Shown here: positions 1-6,002 of the stretch, piece by piece
How positions within the stretch are numbered: position 1 is the first letter of the stretch
Layout of the letters: every line of letters starts with the position of its first letter
NCBI GenBank assembly: GCA_963591995.1
Contig: CAVAUJ010000102.1
Span: 1-6,843, forward strand
Length of the DNA: 6,843 bases
DNA from: CAG-791 sp963591995
GTDB lineage: Bacteria; Bacillota; Clostridia; Lachnospirales; Lachnospiraceae
Direction: 5' to 3'
The notes under the pieces: model-generated
Told to the model about the DNA's origin: nothing
Seen by the model: only the letters and a program-made list of their open reading frames with translations
Database searches by the model: none
Position numbers and translations under genes: made by a program

Positions 1-73
1 CTACGCTGAGGATTTTTGACACGTGCAATCAGGAAAAAGGACCAGTTAGTTTGGTTAGTTATTTAAAAATCGA

Positions 74-102
74 TGTACTAAGCAGGCAGTCATCATTATA
101 AC
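74..102 (+). promoter_or_regulatory. Candidate promoter of the AEC permease gene
   Basis: A good -10 hexamer TATAAC (97-102) lies 17 bases after a weak -35-like TGTACT (74-79). It is in the AT-rich stretch 43 bases before the permease start. The only other promoter-like word, TTGACA at 16-21, has no matching -10 box at normal spacing. This rests on consensus matching only. Confidence 0.35.
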
Positions 103-144
103 CAATTTGCATCCGTTTACCACCTGATCCGGAAAGGAAATCCC

Positions 145-1080
145 ATGTCCGCCATTGTCCTCAGTAAAATTTTTGAGATGTTCATCATTTTCCTCTGCGG
201 CTTCGCTGTTTTTAAGCTTCACCTCATCGATGCCCCCTCTGTCTCCAGAATGTCGGATCTGCTGCTGATGTTCATTTCTCCGCTTCTCATCTTTGAATCC
301 TACCAGATTGACTTCGACGCGGCGCTTCTGCGCGGTCTTGTGTGGTCCGTTCTGGGCTCTCTCGTCACCTATGCGGTCACCATCCTTCTCTCCGAGGTCC
401 TCTTCCGGAAGAATACCGGCGGCGCCGCCATCGAGAAGCTGGCCACGGTATACTCCAATTGCGGCTTTATCGGCATCCCGCTGGTAAACGGTGTCCTGGG
501 CGCCGAGGGTGTTTTCTATGCCACGGCCTACAATGCCGTATTCAATCTGATGCTGTGGACCCACGGCGTCCTTGTGATGAACAAGGCCTGCGGCAAATCC
601 TCCAAGCTCCTTTCCGCGGAGAATCTGAAGAATCTGATCACGCCTCCCATTCTCGCGGTGATCTTCGGTGTCCTGTGCTTTCTGCTGCGTCTGCAGCTCC
701 CCGCACTGGTCCGTGAACCTCTGGATATGATCGCGGATATGAACACGCCGCTTGCCATGCTCATCGCCGGCGCCAATCTTGCCCAGAGCCGTTTCCTCGA
801 GAGTCTTCGGAATCCGCGGATTTACCTTGTCAGCGCCGTGAAGCTCCTCCTGTTCCCTCTGGTGAGCCTTCTGTTCCTCTTCCTCCTGCCGCTGAATTTC
901 AACGTAGCCTTCACACTCTTTCTGTGCGTCGCCTGCCCGACCGGCGCCGTCAGCATCATGTTCGCCGACCGGTACGGGCAGGATGCGCCCTACGCCTCCG
1001 AGCTCTTCGTCACGACAACGGTGCTCAGCGCCCTTTCCGTTCCGCTCCTCTCCGTTCTGGCGGAAAGAATTCTCATGTAG
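145..1080 (+). CDS. AEC family (auxin efflux carrier-like) transporter
   Basis: This is a 311-residue integral membrane protein of the AEC family within the BART superfamily. In bacteria these carriers usually move organic acids such as malate or malonate; the substrate here cannot be read from sequence. Hydrophobic segments run along the whole length (about residues 5-28, 37-52, 63-86, 103-118, 122-146, 165-183, 200-212, 226-250, 252-275, 286-307). Family landmarks are NCGFIGIP at 105-112, a segment like the family's NPP region (TPP, 166-168), TPLAMLIAGANLA at 201-213 and the proline-rich CPTGAVS region at 264-270. About 310 residues is normal for the family, so the gene looks complete. The ATG is preceded by GGAAAGGAAA at a good distance. 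It stands alone, with a promoter in front and a terminator behind, so it is probably monocistronic. Confidence 0.88.
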   Translation: MSAIVLSKIFEMFIIFLCGFAVFKLHLIDAPSVSRMSDLLLMFISPLLIFESYQIDFDAALLRGLVWSVLGSLVTYAVTILLSEVLFRKNTGGAAIEKLATVYSNCGFIGIPLVNGVLGAEGVFYATAYNAVFNLMLWTHGVLVMNKACGKSSKLLSAENLKNLITPPILAVIFGVLCFLLRLQLPALVREPLDMIADMNTPLAMLIAGANLAQSRFLESLRNPRIYLVSAVKLLLFPLVSLLFLFLLPLNFNVAFTLFLCVACPTGAVSIMFADRYGQDAPYASELFVTTTVLSALSVPLLSVLAERILM

Positions 1081-1086
1081 CTCTTC

Positions 1087-1156
1087 CGGATTTGCGCTGC
1101 GAAGCAGCAAATTCCTTTGCAAATCCGTGCGATCCACCGTGCGCCGCCAGGCGCAC
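1087..1156. repeat. Hairpin-rich spacer between convergent genes
   Basis: Two perfect inverted repeats fill the gap between the AEC stop codon and the terminator. The first has 9-base arms CGGATTTGC (1087-1095) and GCAAATCCG (1119-1127), with an inner GCTGC/GCAGC stem (1096-1100/1104-1108). The second has 7-base arms GTGCGCC (1139-1145) and GGCGCAC (1150-1156) around a four-base loop. Nested palindromes in a convergent spacer are typical of dispersed intergenic repeats, but no second copy is in this window, so that reading is unproven. They may simply stabilise the 3' end of the transcript. Confidence 0.4.
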
Positions 1157-1157
1157 A

Positions 1158-1199
1158 AAAAAGAGTCCTTCGACCGATCCCGGCCGAAGGACTCTTTTT
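1158..1199. terminator. Bidirectional Rho-independent terminator (AEC permease / flavodoxin)
   Basis: A perfect 15-base inverted repeat, AAAAAGAGTCCTTCG (1158-1172) and CGAAGGACTCTTTTT (1185-1199), encloses a 12-base loop. The A-run on one side and T-run on the other give a U-tract in both directions. It serves the AEC gene on the plus strand and the flavodoxin gene, whose stop is 25 bases away, on the minus strand. Confidence 0.9.
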
Positions 1200-1224
1200 C
1201 AAAACCTCATCAATGCGGCAGTGC

Positions 1225-1644
1225 TCATGCCAGCGCCTTGCCCAGTGCCTTGCACTCCTCCAATGCACCGTCATCCGGTGCGTTCTGGCAGATTGCGGTG
1301 GCGACAACGTTCGCGCCGTCGTCCTTGCAGCGGCTCTCCCAGTCTGCCATCCACGCGCCGTCGCCCCAGCCCCAGGAGCCGAACAGGGCAATCTTCTTGC
1401 CGGAAAGGGAACCCTCTACCTCTGTGAACATGGGCTCGAATTCGCTCTCCTCCAGAACCTCTGCGCCCATGGCCGGGCAGCCGAAGGCGATTGCATCATA
1501 ATCTCCGGCAGCCGCTGCCGTGAATTCGGAACAGCCAAGGACCGTGACATCAGCTCCCGCCGCCTTTGCGCCTTCGACAACGGCATCCGCCATCATTCCC
1601 GTGTTGCCGGTTCCTGTCCAATATACCACTGCTACCTTGCTCAT
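1225..1644 (-). CDS. Short-chain flavodoxin
   Basis: This 139-residue protein is a flavodoxin of the short-chain type, close in length and sequence to the Megasphaera elsdenii and Clostridium beijerinckii proteins. It carries one FMN and shuttles electrons at low potential in the cytoplasm, typically replacing ferredoxin under iron limitation. The phosphate-binding loop is YWTGTGNT at residues 8-15. The first isoalloxazine loop is GCPAMG at 55-60, followed by acidic residues. The second is FGSWGWGDG at 88-96, where W91 probably stacks on the flavin. The ATG has a strong AAGGAG site (plus-strand positions 1653-1658). No convincing promoter lies in the 138 bases before it, so it is probably cotranscribed with the upstream DUF3793 gene. 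Transcription ends at the hairpin 1158-1199. Which redox partner it serves is unknown. Confidence 0.95.
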   Translation of the reverse strand: MSKVAVVYWTGTGNTGMMADAVVEGAKAAGADVTVLGCSEFTAAAAGDYDAIAFGCPAMGAEVLEESEFEPMFTEVEGSLSGKKIALFGSWGWGDGAWMADWESRCKDDGANVVATAICQNAPDDGALEECKALGKALA

Positions 1645-1782
1645 ACTCTTATCTCCTTTTCATCTGAAACATTCGCAATGCTCTCTATTTCCAGCAGGTA
1701 AGGGCCTCTTCGAATACCATTCCCGGCAGCTCCGCTCACCTTGCGGCGGACCTCCCGGTCGTCCCCTGCCCGCTATGAAATC

Positions 1783-2382
1783 TCACCTGTGTCCGGACCA
1801 TCCCGCGGCTGCCCTTTCGTCCTGCCGGGCAACGATCAGGTCCTCCAACCGTCTTCCTCTCTCCCACGAACGAAGGTAGGCACGGGTGCAGCTGCGATAG
1901 CTCCGAAAGGTTTTCCTCGCGCTTTCCTCGTCTCCGTATACCCGCCAGCAGCCGATGCACTTACACCCGACGTCCTTGTGGTGGATAAAGCCCTCCACAT
2001 CCTCCAGCGGATACCCCAGGAACAAACCGATTTCGTGCGGAAACTCCTCGTTGCAGCGCCTTTCCCGGATCCTTTCCCCCAATTGCATGACACATCGGTC
2101 CGCATTTTTGCACTCGTACCCGTACGGTTGCAGAAACTCCCGGATCTCCCTCCGCTCGAAGAGCATCCGCAGAACATCCGGGCGGTAAACATAAAGCAGC
2201 ACATGCTCCTTGCTGTAATTCAGCGGCACGGCGCGCAGGCCTTTTCGAACAAAGATCCGATTCATTTCACGGATGTCGCGTCTTGCCTCCTCCGGATCAG
2301 GATAAACAAGACTGATCAGGTTGGCCGGCTTCATCCCGGCCAGCGTCGGAGAACAAGCTTCAATCAACGTCCGTTCCGGCAT
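1783..2382 (-). CDS. DUF3793 family protein
   Basis: I assign this 199-residue protein to DUF3793, an uncharacterised family of anaerobic Firmicutes. Family signatures are CSPTLAGMK at residues 10-18, YVYR at 64-67, FPHEIGLFLGYPLEDV at 114-129 and the W-R-V-Y-G-D stretch at 146-151. There is no signal peptide or membrane segment, so it is probably cytoplasmic. It holds several cysteines: C10 in the first motif, C91, C97, C110, a tight group C140-x-C142-x2-C145, and C165. These could bind a metal or cluster, but that is an inference. The frame runs upstream to a TTG at 2472, with an ATG at 2400. I chose the ATG at 2382 because GGAGGTG sits nine bases before it and the protein then starts just ahead of the conserved region. 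It is the first gene of the flavodoxin unit, behind the promoter at 2533-2561 and the palindrome at 2488-2521. Its function is unknown. Confidence 0.85.
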   Translation of the reverse strand: MPERTLIEACSPTLAGMKPANLISLVYPDPEEARRDIREMNRIFVRKGLRAVPLNYSKEHVLLYVYRPDVLRMLFERREIREFLQPYGYECKNADRCVMQLGERIRERRCNEEFPHEIGLFLGYPLEDVEGFIHHKDVGCKCIGCWRVYGDEESARKTFRSYRSCTRAYLRSWERGRRLEDLIVARQDERAAAGWSGHR

Positions 2383-2487
2383 CTGGCAATCCACCTCCAT
2401 GGCTCTTGTCCCCCGCCGTGCATCCCTCTCCCTTCCATCCCGGTGAGATGCCGCCGCAAACCGAGGACCCAAAACAAGCGGTCGTTA

Positions 2488-2521
2488 TTAGATATCGCTA
2501 ATATATATTAGCTATATCTAA
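2488..2521. promoter_or_regulatory. 34-bp palindromic operator candidate
   Basis: The arms TTAGATATCGCTAA (2488-2501) and TTAGCTATATCTAA (2508-2521) are reverse complements except at one position. The six bases between them, TATATA, are self-complementary, so the full 34 bp is symmetric with one mismatch pair. Each arm is itself bounded by TTAG and CTAA, and the central 16 bp GCTAATATATATTAGC is a perfect palindrome. It sits at about +5 to +38 of the predicted minus-strand promoter, a position where a bound repressor would block transcription. TTAG...CTAA spacing recalls the iron boxes of DtxR/IdeR-type regulators. The regulator's identity is an inference. Confidence 0.6.
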
Positions 2522-2532
2522 ATTACGTGGAT

Positions 2533-2561
2533 AGTCTACTATGCCTTCTCGTTTGTGTCAA
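2533..2561 (-). promoter_or_regulatory. Promoter of the DUF3793-flavodoxin unit
   Basis: Read on the minus strand, a consensus -35 box TTGACA (2561-2556) is followed after exactly 17 bases by TAGACT (2538-2533), which matches four of six bases of the -10 consensus. Transcription would start near 2526, giving a leader of about 145 bases before the DUF3793 start. The palindrome at 2488-2521 begins a few bases downstream of that start point. Confidence 0.6.
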
Positions 2562-2589
2562 CTAACTTTTCTTTGTGCAAAACTTCATC

Positions 2590-2617
2590 TGGATTTTCCA
2601 TGCGTTTGTGCTAGACT
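2590..2617 (+). promoter_or_regulatory. Weak candidate promoter for the DUF5721-pyrBI operon
   Basis: An extended -10 element, TG-C-TAGACT (2609-2617), lies about 107 bases before the DUF5721 start, with a poor -35 match (TGGATT, 2590-2595) 16 bases ahead. The leader 2522-2723 otherwise shows only a short CCGGC/GCCGG hairpin (2629-2641). I see no clear PyrR-type attenuator with a terminator in it. Confidence 0.25.
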
Positions 2618-2723
2618 GTTCCTTGGTTCCGGCACCGCCGGTTCGGATGGATTTCTGCCCTGCGGTACCTTGCGTACTATGGGCGGCGATCATTTCATGG
2701 CAGCACAGCAGAAGGGACAGCGC

Positions 2724-3242
2724 ATGGTTTCATTCACCATTCACAACATCGGCACATTCATGGCGAAGCTATTCTCCACGGATTCCTTTGATTCCTTTCT
2801 TCTGAAAGAGGCTGTGATCCGTATGGCGGTTACCTATTCCATTGACGGACAGCTGAACAAGGACTTTTACGAAAACGATGTAGCGGATGGCGAAGGCGAT
2901 CCGGGACATCGTTTTTTCTCGTATCAGCCATGGAGTGAGGCACGACTCCTCTGCCGTGAAATCATCAAGGGCAAGAAGGCTCCCTCCTTCCTGCGTCTGA
3001 CCCTGCTCCTGAAGCCTCAATACGTGTTCCCTACGCTTCAAAAGGCAGACGATCTGCCTCGCAGCACGATGGAGAATGTCGCGGCTCTGCTCCTTAACGT
3101 TCGTCTGGATGACACCGGACTCCATCTGATCACCGGTGTTGCCGTCAAGACCTTCCTTCCGGACAAAACCCCCGATCGCATCTGGGATCACACCGTGGAA
3201 CGTTTTCTGGCGGCAAAGGAGATTGCATTCGTCGCAGAATGA
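2724..3242 (+). CDS. DUF5721 family protein
   Basis: This 172-residue protein resembles the uncharacterised DUF5721 family of Clostridia. Typical elements are the opening MVSF-I pattern, FxxFLLKEA (22-30), a TYSIDG-L-K-F-Y stretch (37-49), the charged IIKGKKAP segment (80-87), LLLNVR (122-127), TGVAVKTFLPDK (137-148) and a C-terminal W-D-H-T-V-E-R-F helix (154-161). There is no signal peptide or transmembrane segment, so it is probably cytoplasmic. The frame is open back to an ATG at 2541, which has no ribosome binding site and adds 61 residues of non-family sequence. The ATG at 2724, preceded by AAGGGA at six bases, fits the family start. Its stop is only 31 bases before pyrB on the same strand, with no terminator between, so it is probably transcribed with pyrBI. 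A role in pyrimidine metabolism cannot be claimed from position alone. Confidence 0.78.
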   Translation: MVSFTIHNIGTFMAKLFSTDSFDSFLLKEAVIRMAVTYSIDGQLNKDFYENDVADGEGDPGHRFFSYQPWSEARLLCREIIKGKKAPSFLRLTLLLKPQYVFPTLQKADDLPRSTMENVAALLLNVRLDDTGLHLITGVAVKTFLPDKTPDRIWDHTVERFLAAKEIAFVAE

Positions 3243-3273
3243 TGAAGTCCATAATTTTCAAAGGAGGCAATGC

Positions 3274-4227
3274 ATGCAACAGAATTTGGAACAAAATACA
3301 CAGCGGAAGGCGAAACGGGATCTGCTGACACCGCTGGATTTCAGCACCGAGGAACTGGATCGGATCTTCGATCTTGCCGACGACATCCGCCTGCACCCCG
3401 CAGCCTATGCCCACCGCTGCGACGGACGGAAAATGGCGACCTGCTTTTATGAGCCGTCCACCCGCACCCGGCTTTCTCATGAAACGGCCATGCTCAACCT
3501 CGGCGGCAGCGTCATGGGCTTTGCCGATGCCAACTCCTCTTCCGCCACAAAGGGCGAAACGGTGGCGGATACCGCAAGAGTCATCTCCTGCTTTGCCGAC
3601 ATCATGGTCCTCCGCCATCCCAAGGAGGGCGCCGCGGCCGTAGCCGCACAATATGCGTCCATCCCGGTCATCAATGCCGGAGACGGCGGCCATCAGCATC
3701 CCACGCAGACCCTCACGGATCTTCTGACCATTCGGAATCTCAAGGGACGTCTTGACCACTTCACCATCGGCCTTTGCGGGGATCTGAAATTCGGGCGCAC
3801 CGTCCACTCCCTGATCCATGCATTGGTTCGCTATCCCGACGTGCGTTTCGTCTTCATCTCCCCGAAGGAGCTGCGCGTACCGGACTACATCACCGAAATG
3901 CTCGATGCCAGGGGGATTGCCTACGAAGAGTGCATCCGGATTGAGGATGCCATTCAGAATCTGGATATTCTCTACATGACGCGCATCCAGAAGGAGCGCT
4001 TCTTCAACGAGGAAGACTACATCCGTCTCCGGGATTTCTACATTCTGGACCGTGAGAAGCTCTCCCTCGCCAAGCCGGACTGCTACGTCCTGCACCCTCT
4101 TCCCCGCGTCAATGAGATTGCCGTGGACGTGGATGAGGATCCGAGAGCCGCATATTTTCAGCAGGTGCAGTTCGGTGTCTACGTGCGCATGGCCGCAATT
4201 CTGACACTCCTTGGACTGGCAGATTGA
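3274..4227 (+). CDS. pyrB: Aspartate carbamoyltransferase, catalytic subunit
   Basis: PyrB joins carbamoyl phosphate and L-aspartate to give N-carbamoyl-L-aspartate, the committed step of de novo UMP synthesis, in the cytoplasm. The 317-residue chain has all the family's working parts. The carbamoyl-phosphate loop is STRTR at 62-66, and the mobile loop lysine is K93 in SSSATKGET. HPTQT is at 142-146, GDLKFGRTVHSL at 170-181, the aspartate-binding TRIQKER at 236-242 and HPLPR at 274-278. The start is the ATG after a near-perfect AAAGGAGG six bases upstream. Upstream in-frame extension to 3136 overlaps the DUF5721 gene and is not homologous. An overlapping ATG at 3270 is out of frame. pyrI follows after 15 bases, so this is the catalytic chain of the regulated class B-type holoenzyme, as in E. 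coli. Confidence 0.98.
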   Translation: MQQNLEQNTQRKAKRDLLTPLDFSTEELDRIFDLADDIRLHPAAYAHRCDGRKMATCFYEPSTRTRLSHETAMLNLGGSVMGFADANSSSATKGETVADTARVISCFADIMVLRHPKEGAAAVAAQYASIPVINAGDGGHQHPTQTLTDLLTIRNLKGRLDHFTIGLCGDLKFGRTVHSLIHALVRYPDVRFVFISPKELRVPDYITEMLDARGIAYEECIRIEDAIQNLDILYMTRIQKERFFNEEDYIRLRDFYILDREKLSLAKPDCYVLHPLPRVNEIAVDVDEDPRAAYFQQVQFGVYVRMAAILTLLGLAD

Positions 4228-4242
4228 GAAGGGAGGAACATC

Positions 4243-4710
4243 ATGGCAGCAACGGTTGCGAATAAGCTGAGCATCGGTCAAATCGAAGAGGGCTTCGTCC
4301 TGGATCACATCCGGGCAGGACGTGCCATGCGGATCTATCACTATCTGGGGCTGGACAAGCTGGATTGCCCCGTCGCCATCATCAAGAATGCCCGCAGCAA
4401 AAATATGGGCAAGAAGGACATTCTGAAGGTGGAATGCGACATCGACTCCCTGGATCTGGATGTTCTGGCCTTCATCGACCGCAACATCACGGTCAATGTC
4501 ATTAAGAACGGTGAGATTATTGAAAAGCGCAGTCTCAAGCTCCCCCGCGAGCTGCGAAGCGTCATTCACTGCTCCAACCCGCGCTGTATTTCCTCGGTGG
4601 AACGCGGTCTGCCGCATCTTTTCTATCTGGCTGACGAGAGCACCGGCACCTATCGCTGCAAATATTGCGATGAGAAGTATGAGGAATCCGACAGCGAGAA
4701 TTACCGGTGA
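4243..4710 (+). CDS. pyrI: Aspartate carbamoyltransferase, regulatory subunit
   Basis: PyrI forms dimers that tie PyrB trimers into the allosteric holoenzyme and bind nucleotides (CTP/UTP inhibit and ATP activates in the well-studied enteric enzymes). The 155-residue length is normal. The N-terminal nucleotide-binding domain keeps the expected D21-H22 pair, K62, N85 and K95, corresponding to D19, H20, K60, N84 and K94 in E. coli. The C-terminal zinc domain has C110-x4-C115 and C139-x2-C142, the four-cysteine zinc site that contacts PyrB. An acidic tail follows. GGGAGG lies six bases before the ATG. The 15-base gap from pyrB indicates translation from one message, and the hairpin at 4775-4823 ends it. 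No further pyr genes follow. Confidence 0.97.
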   Translation: MAATVANKLSIGQIEEGFVLDHIRAGRAMRIYHYLGLDKLDCPVAIIKNARSKNMGKKDILKVECDIDSLDLDVLAFIDRNITVNVIKNGEIIEKRSLKLPRELRSVIHCSNPRCISSVERGLPHLFYLADESTGTYRCKYCDEKYEESDSENYR

Positions 4711-4774
4711 TGCATCTCCTGTTTGCACACCGGCCGTGCCGGAAGGCGCATGATTTGACGTTTGCTTTATTTTG

Positions 4775-4823
4775 CAAAAGGAACGAGAGAGAAAGCATTC
4801 CGCCTTCTCTCCCGTTCCTTTTG
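4775..4823. terminator. Bidirectional terminator hairpin (pyrBI / SGNH hydrolase)
   Basis: Arms of 19 bases, 4775-4793 and 4805-4823, pair with a single internal A/C mismatch around an 11-base loop. The AAAAGG and CCTTTT ends give a short U-run at the 3' side in both directions. The U-run is partly within the stem, so termination may be less sharp than at 1158-1199. It lies between the convergent pyrI and SGNH hydrolase genes; the latter's stop codon is two bases away. Confidence 0.75.
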
Positions 4824-4825
4824 AT

Positions 4826-5914
4826 TTACAGCCCCAATGCCTTCAGAACAACCTGTCCCTGCACCCTTGCCAGGTAGTCGTTCGGGTGGTTCAGCCAATT
4901 GCCCGTCAGATCGATGTAGCGTTTTCTCTTCTCCATCTCCTTTTGCAAGGCCTGTACATCTGCCAGTGCAATGCCGCTTCCTGTCAGCTCCCGCAGGCCT
5001 TCACTGTATTCATCCTGATGCGCGCAGAAATAATGCGGCGCCGTCCTTGCCAATGCATTGGGAAGCGTCGTAGCGATCAGCAGGAATTCCGCCTCCGGGC
5101 TCTCCCGCCGGATGGTCTCCGTCAGCATCCGGGTTTTCTCCCGGTACTCCGCTGCGCCGCACCTGTCGTTCATGCCAAAGCCAAGGATCACAAGATCCGG
5201 CCGCAGGTCGCAAACGCGCTCCTTCGCATTCCGGATGGCCCAGTCGGAATCGGCTCCGCCCAAAGACGTGTTGTGAAATTCCACCTGCGCTCCCCATTTC
5301 GCGTGCATCTCGTGCTGCAGCAGCTCTGCCCAGACGGGCTGCTGCGGCTCCTGTCCGTAGAGACCGCTGCAATCGTAGCCGCAGGATATGCTGTCTCCGT
5401 ACAGAACAACCGTAACCGGATCCTTCGCCTGCACTTTCCGCACCAGCCGCGGCAGCCTTTCCAGCGAGCATGTCGGCGTCCATGACAATTCCTTGTGCGC
5501 CGCTTCGTAGGTGACAGCAACCTGCCAGGCGGTAAGGCACTCCGGATGCCCCACGGCGCGAAGATTCAGGAATCCGCCTCCCGCCGCTGCCATCGGTCCG
5601 AAGCCTTCGGCGAATTCATTCCCTCTGCCCTCCAGGGCAGCCGTCTCCCGGTCCGGATACACCCAGGTTCCCCAATCTGTGACCGGGATCCTGCTCCCCC
5701 GGGGAACCAGCAGCTCCGCGCCCTCTATGCGATAGTCTCTCCCCTCCTCGTAGCATACCGTCCCATCGTAGCTTTCCACGCGCAGCACGCGGGAAGGTGC
5801 CCACAGAAACGGTGCGCGGCAGATACCGCCTTCTCCGATCATCGCAAAGGTCTCGCGATAGCACAGTGTCCCTTCCCAGATGGGTGTCACCCATTCCTCA
5901 TGAAAACCAGGCAT
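4826..5914 (-). CDS. SGNH/GDSL hydrolase with N-terminal beta-sandwich domain
   Basis: This 362-residue protein looks like a two-domain esterase. Residues from about 1 to 150 are rich in short beta-strand stretches and resemble the jelly-roll domain that precedes SGNH domains in some carbohydrate esterases. The hydrolase domain starts near 165. Block I is VLYGDSISCGYD, with nucleophile S175. Block II is NTSLGG, with the oxyanion glycine at 219 or 220. Block III is GFGMND, with N249. Block V is NWLNHP, with catalytic H343. The usual Asp three residues before that His is a Trp. There is no signal peptide, so it probably acts inside the cell; the ester substrate is unknown, possibly an acetylated sugar. 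The ATG at 5914 has GGAGG six bases upstream and is preferred over an in-frame TTG at 5920. It may follow the small gene at 5998-6219 in one transcript or use the TATAAT at 5997-6002. Confidence 0.85.
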   Translation of the reverse strand: MPGFHEEWVTPIWEGTLCYRETFAMIGEGGICRAPFLWAPSRVLRVESYDGTVCYEEGRDYRIEGAELLVPRGSRIPVTDWGTWVYPDRETAALEGRGNEFAEGFGPMAAAGGGFLNLRAVGHPECLTAWQVAVTYEAAHKELSWTPTCSLERLPRLVRKVQAKDPVTVVLYGDSISCGYDCSGLYGQEPQQPVWAELLQHEMHAKWGAQVEFHNTSLGGADSDWAIRNAKERVCDLRPDLVILGFGMNDRCGAAEYREKTRMLTETIRRESPEAEFLLIATTLPNALARTAPHYFCAHQDEYSEGLRELTGSGIALADVQALQKEMEKRKRYIDLTGNWLNHPNDYLARVQGQVVLKALGL

Positions 5915-5996
5915 CCGCAACCTCCGTCTTGGCTAAAGCAAGTTCCAACATGGCGGCAAAGTCCGCCGCTTCCAAGATAGCATTTCCGTCCTGGAT

Positions 5997-6002
5997 ATTA
6001 TA
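5997..6002 (-). promoter_or_regulatory. Perfect -10 box (TATAAT) before the SGNH hydrolase gene
   Basis: On the minus strand TATAAT overlaps the stop codon of the upstream small gene and lies 82 bases before the hydrolase start. No good -35 box is seen at 16-18 bases (GAATGT at 17), and there is no extended TG. It could give the hydrolase its own transcription or be a chance match in a stop-codon context. Confidence 0.25.

Noticed and set aside
16..44. TTGACA at 16-21 as the -35 box of the permease promoter
   Set aside because: No -10-like hexamer stands 16-18 bases downstream, so the match is probably chance or belongs to sequence outside the window.
55..1158. A 367-codon open frame antisense to the AEC permease
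   Set aside because: Its product is extremely rich in Glu, Gln, Arg and Gly, the expected complement of a hydrophobic membrane-protein gene. The sense strand carries the family motifs, a ribosome binding site and a terminator.
2383..2472. Longer DUF3793 product from the TTG at 2472 or ATG at 2400
   Set aside because: Neither has a good ribosome binding site. GGAGGTG before the ATG at 2382 and the usual family length favour the shorter form.
2541..2723. N-terminal extension of the DUF5721 protein from the ATG at 2541
   Set aside because: There is no ribosome binding site, the sequence is cysteine-rich and unlike the family, and the ATG at 2724 has AAGGGA at proper distance and matches the family start.
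3136..3273. N-terminal extension of PyrB into the DUF5721 gene
   Set aside because: The 46 extra residues are out-of-frame DUF5721 sequence. The ATG at 3274 has an almost ideal Shine-Dalgarno and gives the normal ATCase length.
3145..4728. A 527-codon open frame antisense to pyrB and pyrI
   Set aside because: It mirrors two certain genes, has no ribosome binding site or recognisable domain, and is explained by GC-rich codon bias on the opposite strand.
4772..5485. A 237-codon plus-strand frame over the SGNH hydrolase
   Set aside because: It begins inside the terminator hairpin and lies opposite a gene with intact GDS, GxND and His motifs.
5952..5967. GGCGG/CCGCC hairpin before the SGNH hydrolase gene as a terminator
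   Set aside because: The stem is only five base pairs and no T-run follows on either strand.
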